Of a stretch of DNA of 29,129 bases, positions 21,059 through 29,129 are shown piece after piece. A program made the translations under genes and the position numbers. The notes under the pieces were generated by a model. It saw nothing but the letters and a program-made list of their open reading frames with translations, was not told the origin of the DNA and searched no databases. Position 1 is the stretch's first letter. Every line of letters starts with the position of its first letter. The stretch covers positions 1 to 29,129 of the forward strand of contig FMBT01000067.1 in assembly GCA_900095095.1 (NCBI GenBank). Direction: 5' to 3'. This DNA comes from Fragilariopsis cylindrus CCMP1102 (Eukaryota > Bacillariophyta > Bacillariophyceae > Bacillariales > Bacillariaceae).

Positions 21059-21744
21059 CTTAGATACTTGTATCGATACTTGATCAAATCTGTTGGTACT
21101 TTGTACTTGCAGTAGACATTACAGTTCTTTTTTTTATGAAGTATGAGAAATAATTGAATGATGAATGAACACACTGTGTGTAAAATTGACGGTTTCTGTC
21201 GGGGTCAAGTGAATGAATCGGTAGTTATCTCAAAATTTTGTAAGAAGTGCTGTACTTGAAGTAAGAAAACTAAGTCGTCGGGCGATGTATTGGTCCTTTA
21301 TTGTTGATGTACTTGTAGGTTTTATGTAATGACGATGTTACAGTGGTATGACAGCGGAAGTCGCGAACCGCGAAAGTCGCGAAACACAACTGCTGCAACA
21401 TACTGAGTAGTATCCGACGATTAGAATTTTTTTTCCGAATGCACATAATTAAAAATGATGGTAGCGCCAATTTTAATATTCTTCTTATCGTGCAACGATT
21501 TTAATATTCTTCTTATCATTGTCGCATTTTTGTTTTAAATTTCACGTCATTCATTATATTTTGTACCACTTACATGGCTTGGAATGTTTTGTTATGTTTT
21601 GGTAGAATATTATTATTAATGTTCTTGTAGGGGCCATAAAGTTTGGTCCCTAAGTAATTTTATAAATTTGAATAATTTTGATCCGATCGTGTGACTTACA
21701 CTTATTATCTGAAAGCTGCTGCTTCGCTCCTCCCTACTAGCAGT

Positions 21745-21844
21745 ACTTCCTTGCATGCAATTTTCAGATGATTCACTATTGATCTTTTTATGCCTTCTAC
21801 TTCCTTGCATGCAATTTTCAGATGATTTACTTTTGATCTTTTCT
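21745..21844. repeat. 54-base tandem duplication, about two copies
   Basis: ACTTCCTTGCATGCAATTTT plus the following CAGATGATT and TTGATCTTTT is repeated at 21745 and 21799, an exact period of 54 bases with a few mismatches. On the minus strand each copy would encode 18 residues including SSENCMQGS, so the period keeps the frame, but no host gene is evident. Confidence 0.85.
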
Positions 21845-22876
21845 AATCTCCTTGTCACACTGTGTAGAAATCTTATAAGAAAGTGGTGTAGTGTGTGTGT
21901 GTGTGTATGTGTTTTTGGGCTTGCAGTCTTCTTTTCTTGTCATCATGCATACTACAGTACCGTCATGGTGAAATTAATTTAATTGATTTCTTTTGGACAA
22001 TTTTCCCCGTGTTATTCGCCATTATTACTACTCCACCTGTGGACAGAAATACAATAAAACTGGGACCATTGGTTGGTGTACACATTAGAAGAGGATGGTA
22101 GATATTCATTCTCAGCAGCAATTGGTCTTCTGTGTGTATTTTTAAACCTTGAGACGCAAGATACATGTGCAACAAGGTCAGGAGCAATACTATTCAGCTT
22201 CAATCAAGCAGGCCACACTGCACTGTCCCACATGAACTCTATCACGAGCCTATACTCAGCTATGCTGTGCTAAATATGTGCTTGTGCAATATTTTTAGAT
22301 TATATATCCAAAATTTATTTTTTATATATGAATCAAGTAATTCCACTCATAGTGGAGATGGTAACACCTCACTGGGCCAAGTTAATGGGCTTGGGAGCTT
22401 GCAAGGTGCCAAAGCACAATTTATTTTGTCCTATTCTTCACTTTCATTTGCATCATCAAAGAATTTCATTTTTTCACCTTTTATATGGAAATTATTGTGT
22501 GTTTTTTTACACGCATATAAAATACACCAAATTCCCTACAGTATAGCATAAATAACTTTAAGGAAATGACCAAATTTTGAGAGATGCACATTGATTAGTA
22601 GAAAGCTATGCATGATGTATATAGCACCATCTTACATATGGTCACACATATAGTCATAAGCAATAATTTCAATGGTTTTGATGCTTGCGTGATATATATG
22701 ATATGCAAGCTCTGCCATTGCAGCATATGACAAAGAGAAAGAGGGTCCAATTTTACTAATTATTTGTATAACTTCATTAGTGTTCCATGAAATGGGTCAT
22801 TAGGATCTCCATATTATATACAATATGCTTGTAGTTAGTATACATGATTATGCTAGAGTAGGAACTGCTTTATTGA

Positions 22877-22899
22877 ACACACACACACACACACACACA
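22877..22899. repeat. (AC)n microsatellite
   Basis: A perfect run of alternating A and C in the long spacer upstream of the NAD(P)-binding protein's 3' end. Confidence 0.85.
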
Positions 22900-23284
22900 T
22901 CAAAACTATCTATCCATAGCTAGCTGCTGCAGAAAATATAGGCCATAGGGATTGGCTGTCTATGACATTGTTGTAGGATGGATTGACACCTGTTGCCCCA
23001 ATGCATTTCTGATAATCTAGTCTTCACTGTCAATATATCTAGTGCAGGGTATAACAAGAAATGATGCCAATCTAAATAGGGGACAATCAGCCTACTAGTA
23101 AAATACTTTAGTGTTGTAGTGTATATTGTATCATAATGGTGTGAGTACAAATGCTATTATAAAAGGTAAACCTGAAACTACAATGTATAAATGAGATCCA
23201 TGTGTTTGTGCATGTCATTCAGGATATTCATCAGCAATAGAGCTAAAATTCACAGTCTGTTTTTATTGTTTTGTTAATGTTCTT

Positions 23285-24208
23285 TTACATAGTTACACCT
23301 AGACTGTAATCACAATTCTTTTTGTCACCTGTTAAACACGAATCGATTAAGGTTTCAAAATTGGTTGTAACCACACCTTCCCCTACCGGCTTGGCTCGTA
23401 AATCAAATGAACGACCACCATAAACATTAGGATATCGGATAGATTCTAACATAATTTGAGCAACATCTTCTCTTGGTACCGTACGTGATTCGGTATCACC
23501 GTACGATAAATCATCATCGACACCAATAACCAATTCACGTTCACTACCCGGTTCATTAAGTAATCCACCCGGATGGACGATAGTATAAATCAAGCCATCA
23601 CTTTTTTCTTTACTGATTAGATACATTTCTGATTTTCTTTTCCATTTGACAATATTCCCACCAATTTCTTTTTCATCGACGATGGTTCGTCCTAACATAT
23701 TGAGCGGATGATTAGGATCCGTTCCTCCCATCGTTGAACACAATACGACATGTACACCAGATGGACAGGCATCTATTTGATTCTTTTGTCCTTCCCAATC
23801 CACAATATCAGGACCACCATTTGGAAATGAAAATATAGGACGACCAGTATCAGGATCAAGCTCTCCCGGGATTGGTTTTGCGGATGTAGCAATACAGAAT
23901 GCTACAGTATCTTTCCCAACAACGGCAGCGACAGCCTCCCTATTGGTAACATCCACAACAGCAATCTTTGATTCTGATATTCCCGATTCAATTAAGGCTG
24001 CCTTACTTGCTTCACTTCGGACTAATCCTAATGGTTCAAATTCATCAGGGCATGCCAGTAGTTTACGAAATAAGGATTGACCCGTTTGTCCACCGGCACC
24101 AGTAACGATCACCTTTTTGAGTGCCAACGCTTCATTCGATCCTGTCATAGCAGCGAATAAAAGCAAACAAAATAATGCTGTTAATGTATTGGTCATTCGA
24201 TGCATCAT
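23285..24208 (-). CDS. NAD(P)-binding Rossmann-fold protein (atypical SDR, At5g02240-like)
   Basis: A single intact frame of 307 residues. It closely resembles the plant At5g02240/At2g37660 group of atypical short-chain dehydrogenase/reductase (NmrA-like) proteins, which bind NADP; their substrates are not well defined. The nucleotide-binding loop VTGAGGQTGQSL lies at about residues 35-46. Further family landmarks in order are GLVRSEASKAALIESG, the stretch GRPIFSF...DWEGQKNQID, the strongly conserved STMGGTDPNHPLNMLG, the WKRKSEMYL helix carrying the family's active-site region, YTIVHPGGLLNEPG and VPREDVAQIM. Residues 1-29 (ALFCLLLFAAMTG...EALA) look like a signal peptide cut before LKK. With a transit peptide this short, plastid import is possible but unproven, and secretion or ER is the alternative. 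Identity of the family is confident; the biochemical role is not. Confidence 0.92.
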   Translation of the reverse strand: MMHRMTNTLTALFCLLLFAAMTGSNEALALKKVIVTGAGGQTGQSLFRKLLACPDEFEPLGLVRSEASKAALIESGISESKIAVVDVTNREAVAAVVGKDTVAFCIATSAKPIPGELDPDTGRPIFSFPNGGPDIVDWEGQKNQIDACPSGVHVVLCSTMGGTDPNHPLNMLGRTIVDEKEIGGNIVKWKRKSEMYLISKEKSDGLIYTIVHPGGLLNEPGSERELVIGVDDDLSYGDTESRTVPREDVAQIMLESIRYPNVYGGRSFDLRAKPVGEGVVTTNFETLIDSCLTGDKKNCDYSLGVTM

Positions 24209-24779
24209 GGTCGATTCTTGTCTTCTGTTGCTTTGAATACGAGTTGGTTGGTTGGTTGGTTGGTTGGTTGGTTGGTTGGTTGGTTGGTTGGTTGGTTGGT
24301 TGGTTAGTTAGTTATTTAGTTAGTTAGTTGGTTCGTTGGTTCGTTGCTTAGTTTTTTATGATCCTTTCACACAAGGAAATTTTACTTTGATTATATTGGA
24401 TGATCATCATAGATTTCGATCGTATTGTATTCGATGATTCATTCATTCATGTCATCGATTTGCTTCATTCATGTACAGTAGTGCAATGTACAGTACAGTA
24501 CCTATCGTACTCGTACTGTAGCGTGTATATTCATTGATTTGCTTCACGAACCACATAAATCCAGTCACATTAGTGAGTCAATCGATATGACGTTGAAGAT
24601 ATTTTGCGACATCACATCAATCCGATCTAAATCTGAAAGAGGAGAAGGAGAAGATCGACACAATCAATCGGCCTTGAAATCACATCAACGACTTGTTTGG
24701 CCAAATCCCGAGGAAGAAATAGCTAGTAAACAGCAAGAATAGCAAGGTAGCAGCAGCGCAGCACAACTCTTACGGAATC
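24209..24779. promoter_or_regulatory. Divergent intergenic region with a (TTGG)15 tract
   Basis: This 571-base spacer lies between the NAD(P)-binding protein start (-) and the nitroreductase start (+), so it should hold both promoters. Besides the tetranucleotide tract it has a cluster of GTAC/TACAGTA short repeats at about 24474-24525. The ORF at 24539-24742 has no coding support. Confidence 0.45.
24244..24303. repeat. (TTGG)15 tetranucleotide microsatellite
   Basis: Fifteen perfect TTGG units, followed by degenerate TTAG/TTCG units. It begins 36 bases upstream of the minus-strand ATG at 24208, so it probably lies in the 5' UTR or core promoter, where it reads (CCAA)n on the transcribed sense strand. 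Confidence 0.95.
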
Positions 24780-26212
24780 ATGATGATGACGATTCCTGAT
24801 TCTTCACCAGTTTTCATAGTAGCAGGGAGAGCCATTCTAGTAACGGTATTCGTAATTGCATCATTAGCATTTCCTGAAGGCTGTTCAGGCTTCACAACGT
24901 TGACACGACTCTCTCGATTGGCATCAATAAAATATAATGTCGGTGGGATTTTATTGAATACGAAACAACATCATACAAGTAGAACGACGACACCATCGTT
25001 GTCCCTACTGTTTGCTGGGACTGATGATGATGATGATAACGACGACAGTAGCAATGATGATGAAGGGGAAGCAACTCAAACAGTCGTTCAAGATTTAATG
25101 TTATCATCAAGTGGTACAGAAGCACATGCATTAGAAGTGTTTTCAAAATATGCATCAAAAGGCTTGTATGAGGGACAAAAATATATCACACAAGCAGAAC
25201 ATTTATTTGAAATCCTATGTTGTTTAGATATAGAAGCAACAGAAGATGATGCTGAAATTGTTTTTAAATATTTAGATGAGGATGGTGATGGTCGATTATT
25301 ATTTAATAATGAATTTTATCCATGGTACGTAACGTTTACTGCTGCGTTATTTTAATCAAATGAATTGAAATAAACTACACCTACTGTCCGGAGCTTTCCT
25401 TTTTCGATGATTCCGCAATTTTAAATTATTCTACTGCGTCCCTCGTCATCAAGTTGTTGACAGCATAGCTCTTCCTGTTTTTTCTTAAAAAATCAAAGCA
25501 AACTATACTGTACGATACTGCAATATTTTCAAATTGTTCTAACAAAACTTTCTCTGGTATCTTCTACAGGTATATTAATGCATATGATGCAGCTGCAGAA
25601 GTTGCAGAAAGTTTTCAATCCTTATTAGTTGGTCGAAGATCGATAGATAAATTTGATAAAACACTAGTTGACGATGATGTTGTATATCGTGCGATACAAT
25701 GCGCCATTGCCGCACCAAATAGAGAATGCACCGAGCCGTGGAGATTTATTTGTGTCGGAGAACAAACTGTATCAAAATTTGCTGCATTGAATGAAAAATT
25801 AACAAATGCCGATGCAAAGGAAGGGGAATTTAGTACTAACTACAAATTGCACGGCGATTGGACGAAAATTGCACCCGGTTGGTGTGTAGTAACAGCAAAA
25901 ATTAGTTCAAACGACGACGAGAATAGTAGTGGTATTGATTTGCCGTCTATGGTCACTCAAGAAGATTATAAATCAGTATGTTGTGCAATTCAAAACTTTA
26001 TGTTAAGTATGTGGAGTGAAGGGATCGGTACAAAATGGACAACAGGACCAGTCCAAAAAACAGAAGAATTTGCCGATTTGTGTGGTGCCGATCATGATAA
26101 GGAACGTGTTGTTGGAATAATTTGGTACGGCTATGCTAAAGGAGGCACCCAATATGCTGATCCACGAAGAAGAAAATTATCAGTAGAGGATGTACTTACT
26201 ACTTTACCATAA
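24780..26212 (+). CDS. Plastid-targeted EF-hand / nitroreductase fusion protein, two exons
   Basis: The model is join(24780..25324,25570..26212), 395 residues. The 245-base intron runs from GTACGT to CTACAG and splits a Trp codon, and both sides then read in one frame. Residues 1-38 form a signal peptide (VFIVAGRAILVTVFVIASLA) ending SG|FTTL, close to the heterokont plastid ASAFAP rule. An acidic linker (TDDDDDNDDSSNDDEGE) follows. Residues 115-180 are a helical region with one EF-hand loop, DEDGDGRLLFNN at 166-177. Position 12 is Asn instead of the usual Glu, and Glu comes one residue later, so calcium binding may be weak. From about 195 there is a nitroreductase domain: LVGRRSIDKFD, AIAAPNRECTEPWRFICVG, then an FMN-fold core ending GIIWYGYAKGG. 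This family uses FMN and NAD(P)H. The substrate is unknown. Gene structure and both domains are confident; calcium control is inference. Confidence 0.88.
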
Positions 26213-26772
26213 ATTGTACTACATTTCAATACTTGAGAGTATTTGAATACCTACTTTAATAAATAAACAACACACTTTTAGAAGAAAAGAAAAGGGATAC
26301 TCGATTAAGTGTCAATATCATCCTCTGCCTTCTAGACTACGTTACTTTGAAGTAGTCTTCAAACGGTATTAAACTAACGCCTGTGCTTGTGTCAGTAGGT
26401 ACGGTAGCTCGACCAACAACAAAAAATGCAATTGTGTCATCATCACCTACGCTATCTATCCATACTAATGACAACGCTGATTCAAACGGAACTGTGCAAT
26501 ATTCTAATTTCTGATTTAAGTTACACTATTTGTGTAAGAGAAGGAGAGATACAATGCATATCGTTTTCTATAAGATCTATTATTCTATTACATGTAGTTT
26601 GTTATGCTTTTCCTTTGTTTGTTTAGGAAGCTTCTACTGTGTGCATCGATTTATTTTGAGACACTAAATGGGGAGGTATATAGTAATGTAGGAATGACAC
26701 TTCACTTTTTACATCACTTGGCTGTGACAGAAATGATTATTGATCTCATTGGTCCCGCTGTCATAGCTATCG
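26213..26772. other. Convergent intergenic region, possible coding remnant
   Basis: This 560-base spacer lies between the nitroreductase 3' end (+) and the class 3 lipase 3' end (-). At 26235-26513 two adjoining plus-strand frames are open and look weakly protein-like (GYSIKCQYHPLPSRLRYFEV, then KLTPVLVSVGTVARPTTKNA to a TGA at 26513), with a one-base shift between them near 26370 and no ATG. I treat this as a possible relic only. Confidence 0.35.
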
Positions 26773-28202
26773 TTAATTTGGTTGACAGGAATCTTGTGGA
26801 CCGAACATCCACCAACCATCTTTCTTACATTCTAAACCATCAGCGCAAGTATTAACATCATCATCATCAATATTGCAAACTGAACCTATAGAAAATCCAC
26901 CTGCAGGTATAAAACATTCATCATCGTCGTTATTATCACAACCACCATCACCAAATGACAGTTCTTCAAGTACATCAGCGTAGTAGGTAACATTGTGTGC
27001 ATCTAAGATACTACCATACGCACCCATACCAACTGGTGTATGATCATTGAAAGCACCATACAGTATCGATGTTCGATCATTCGATGAAATGAAAATTTCA
27101 TGTCCAACAAATGCAAGTCCGTTATTTCGTGCATACGTATCTTCATCTTTATCATCGTCGTCTAAAAATTGTGGATACAACATTGGGAATGGATCATAAA
27201 CAAGTCCTCTACCGAATGGACCAACATTCCCTTCCGTAGCTAATATATAATGATACCAATTACAGCGTTCCTCATCTGTAAATAAATCGAAACATTGTGA
27301 ACCTAATGCCTGTGGTGAGCCAAATGTTATTACATACGGCTTTTTGACTGTAGTAGCAGCAGTACTAGTAGTACTAGTAGTACTAGTACTAATAGTAGAA
27401 GAAGTAGATGCAGAGAATCGATCTTTTAAATATAGACCAGCAACTTCTGCTATACTACCACCTTGAGAATGACCTGTGAATAGAATATCACATTCTGGAC
27501 AATCATTATGACAGGAATCTAAAAATGTTTCTATTTCATTGATGTATTCAAAATCAAAGTATGCTTCATAATATCCACGATGTATATCACAAAACAATTC
27601 GTCATCGCCATCACTATCACTATCACTTTCATCGCCTGGAGTACCATCAGAATTATTGTATTCATAGGGTCAACAATTAAATTGGACCATAAATCTTGTA
27701 TCCATGTACCAATATTCCGATTGAAGTTGTACCACAAAATGCAACAGCACAATATTCATTATTAATTTGAACAGTATATGCAGCATCAACAGTCGACTCT
27801 GATGCGTAATAGGAACCTTGATTGTTCATAAATCCATATTCAATTAAATAATTTGATGATGATGCTGCATAATATGGATCCTCATCGAGTTTATATACTA
27901 ATGATGATAATCTTACCGCTATTGCAGATCGTTTTACATCTGCATGTCCCATCCCTCGTTCCGATATTTCAGTAGAACAAGTAGCAGTAGTAGACGATGA
28001 TTCTGCTTGTCCACGTCTTCTTCTCCTGTTAGCTGTTGTATCATCATTTTGATGCCGAAGATTATTTTTAGTGGAGAGGTTGGAGGGGAGCACTGCATCA
28101 GAAGAAGAAGAAAATAGTCAACAGCGTAGTCGTTGTCGTAGCCGATGTTGTCACCGATAAAGCAACTACGAAGCAGAAGATAGGATGAAGTGATGTCTTC
28201 AT
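26773..28202 (-). CDS. Secreted class 3 lipase with C-terminal Cys-rich module, frame-broken N-terminal part
   Basis: An alpha/beta-hydrolase of the lipase class 3 family, acting on acylglycerols or similar esters. The ATG at 28202 gives MKTSLHPIFCFVVALSVTTS, a signal peptide. A one-base change in a TTC repeat near 28100 leads to the clean frame 27677-28093 (SAIAVRLSSLVYKLDEDPYY, YCAVAFCGTTS, the latter in place of the usual FRGT). Two -1 changes near 27718 and 27675 are needed to read RNIGTWIQDLWSNLIVD and an Asp/Ser linker. From 27597 the frame is clean to 26773. It contains the nucleophile elbow FTGHSQGGSIAE, the strand VITFGSPQALG with the catalytic Asp region following, and a likely catalytic His near DHTPVGMG. 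The last 45 residues form a small module with six cysteines (CFIPAGG, GSVCNIDDDD, CADGLECKKDGW, SCQPN). Family confident; working status uncertain. Confidence 0.75.
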
Positions 28203-28220
28203 TTTGTTTATATATGTTCA

Positions 28221-28584
28221 ATGCAAGTTAGTACTGTAGTCTCGGTCGAATCCAATCGTCGAAAAAATGAAATGTTTGTATTGTATTTTGTGGGCAAAGT
28301 AAGTAGCAATGTTTTTAAATCATTGTTATTTATCTTTTCGCATTTTATGTGTTTTCTACATTGGCATACCGATGGCATTATGGTGATGATATTGAATATA
28401 GATGATAGATTTGCATTGATAGCTGTACGGCGCCACAGACAATGTCGTCCTTACCTTCCGTGAAAAACCTCAAATGCTACTACCAGTCGCCGGTTTTGAT
28501 ATTGTTACGCGACTGTTACTGTACGGGATTTATCCAATATTCGCGTCAAATCTTGACCGTCCAACTCTCTCCATACGGGATTAG
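28221..28584 (+). CDS. Possible small two-exon gene, unknown product
   Basis: An ATG at 28221 opens MQVSTVVSVESNRRKNEMF and reads to VGK, where a good donor GTAAGTAG starts at 28299. An acceptor GATAG ends at 28422. Removing these 124 bases joins exon 2 (28423-28584) in phase, giving LYGATDNVVLTFREK, MLLPVAGFDIVTRLLLYGIY and PIFASNLDRPTLSIRD before a stop, 79 residues in all. Exon 2 has convincing protein character; exon 1 is weaker. The start lies 18 bases from the divergent lipase ATG, which is unusually tight. No family is recognised. It could also be the relic of a longer gene. Confidence 0.35.
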
Positions 28585-29129
28585 AGTGCACTGTATCGCA
28601 AACCGGATCAACTCATTCCCACTTCCTTTTTTCACATACAATGAACAAACTTTGTATCAAAGTAGAGCATTTTTTGCTACTAGTAAGGCAAGATTAGAAC
28701 TGTAGTCTTTGTTGTTGCTTTATATAAGAACTGTGTTAAGAAGACAAAGCAACAGGTAAGTACCACAACTCCACCCAGAGCAGTCCCACTCAGAGCATTA
28801 GAGTATTGTTGTCTTCTTAACAGCCAGTTGATTGATCACTGGTCTTATTCACTTTATGGAATAGACAAACTAGGCAATGAACTTATTGAATGGTAGCCCA
28901 TAGTTTACAAGCACAGATAGATGGCACCTCTGTCCAAACTAGATCTAATAGCAATACTAGTAGCAGCAAAAAATTCTAAAGAGCTAGCTCTGACCTGTGC
29001 TAGTCGTGGTGCGCATTGTGAAAGGACTTTCCAGTCGTACTAGTACAACGTTGTCTGCTGATGTGTCAGTCATGCATTATTACGCACTTTTAGATCCAAA
29101 TACAAAATAATGTATCGGTGCATCGGCGA
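28585..29129. other. Right-edge AT-rich sequence with an inverted repeat
   Basis: These 545 bases have no gene that I can support. They contain an 87-base stretch bounded by inverted repeats (listed separately) and short CTAGTA/GTACTAGTAC motifs near 28950-29045. Confidence 0.4.
28735..28821. repeat. Inverted repeat, perfect 13-base arms, possible MITE-like element
   Basis: GTTAAGAAGACAA at 28735-28747 is the exact reverse complement of TTGTCTTCTTAAC at 28809-28821, enclosing 61 bases. The size and terminal arms resemble a very short non-autonomous element or a transcribed stem-loop. No clear target-site duplication flanks it. Confidence 0.7.

Larger units (their letters stand above)
21059..23284. 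other. AT-rich intergenic region with repeats and possible decayed coding fragments
   Basis: This stretch of 2.2 kb lies between two minus-strand genes. It contains a 19-base direct repeat (TTTTAATATTCTTCTTATC at 21471-21489 and 21499-21517), a 54-base tandem duplication (listed separately), a (GT)n tract at about 21890-21906 and an (AC)n tract at about 22877-22899. At 22050-22560 (+) and 22920-23150 (-) the base composition and ORFs look faintly protein-like, for example RYSFSAAIGLLCVF (+) and RLSEMHWGNRC (-). No domain is recognisable, and these may be remains of old mobile DNA. No gene can be supported. Confidence 0.4.

Noticed and set aside
24892..25158. Minus-strand ORF inside the nitroreductase first exon
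   Set aside because: Shadow of the acidic GAT-repeat linker.
27660..27730. Introns explaining the lipase frame changes
   Set aside because: Conserved residues (FCGTT, then NRNIGTWIQDL) adjoin directly, leaving no room for an intron; single missing bases fit better.
28093..28154. 62-base GT-AG intron after the lipase signal peptide
   Set aside because: The sites look good by eye (GTGAC...GATGCAG), but the join leads into the wrong frame. A one-base slip in the TTC repeat fits the protein better.
1..29129. tRNA, rRNA, snRNA genes or CRISPR arrays
   Set aside because: No cloverleaf T-loop signature, no rRNA or U6 core, and no regularly spaced repeats with unique spacers were seen by eye. The tandem repeats are microsatellites or coding repeats.
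1..29129. Bacterial or viral origin, or a defence system
   Set aside because: Spliceosomal introns, organelle targeting peptides, Elf1 and PDH E1 alpha of eukaryotic type, and no operons or phage genes show ordinary nuclear DNA.

Overview
This is nuclear DNA of a photosynthetic stramenopile, most likely a diatom. The genes have short GT-AG introns, are separated by AT-rich spacers full of microsatellites, and lie on both strands without operons. The plastid-type ATP sulfurylase starts with a signal peptide ending in an ASAF-like motif (SASA|FTA), the hallmark of heterokont plastid import. The EF-hand/nitroreductase protein has a similar G-F boundary. The TPR-like protein at 20-21 kb also resembles a family I associate with diatom genomes. 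The species cannot be named from sequence alone.

Layout, left to right. A minus-strand gene of unknown function (1-1023) runs off the left edge and is divergent from a sn1-type diacylglycerol lipase gene (1519-4936, +). A plastid ATP sulfurylase (5163-6727, -) is divergent from a CDP-diacylglycerol synthase (7250-8713, +). Next come the elongation factor ELOF1 (9260-10164, +) and two closely spaced minus-strand genes: a glycine-rich repeat protein (10491-11900) and a single-pass membrane protein (11926-12800). An orphan coding fragment (12958-13210, +) follows. Mitochondrial pyruvate dehydrogenase E1 alpha (13450-15137, -) and an RRM protein (16392-17192, -) precede a 2.7 kb stretch with no gene I can support. 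A TPR-like protein (19921-21058, -), another long spacer, a plant-type NAD(P)-binding protein (23285-24208, -) and a plastid-targeted EF-hand/nitroreductase protein (24780-26212, +) come next. A secreted class 3 lipase (26773-28202, -) and a possible small two-exon gene (28221-28584, +) close the window.

Functionally the window is a mix of housekeeping genes. Three act on glycerolipids (DAG lipase, CDP-DAG synthase, class 3 lipase), one on sulfate assimilation and one on pyruvate entry into the TCA cycle. Nothing indicates a co-regulated cluster apart from head-to-head promoter pairs.

The most striking feature of the window is uneven reading-frame integrity. Seven genes or gene parts read cleanly: ATP sulfurylase, CDP-DAG synthase, ELOF1, PDH E1 alpha, the NAD(P)-binding protein, the nitroreductase and the DAG lipase catalytic domain. 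Six others (1-1023, the N-terminal half of the DAG lipase, 10491-11900, the RRM gene, the TPR-like gene and the class 3 lipase) need repeated frame changes. Almost all of these changes have the same polarity (-1, as if one base were missing), often beside a short homopolymer. The simplest reading is residual single-base deletions in the assembly. Real pseudogenes or unusual decoding are alternatives that transcript data would settle.
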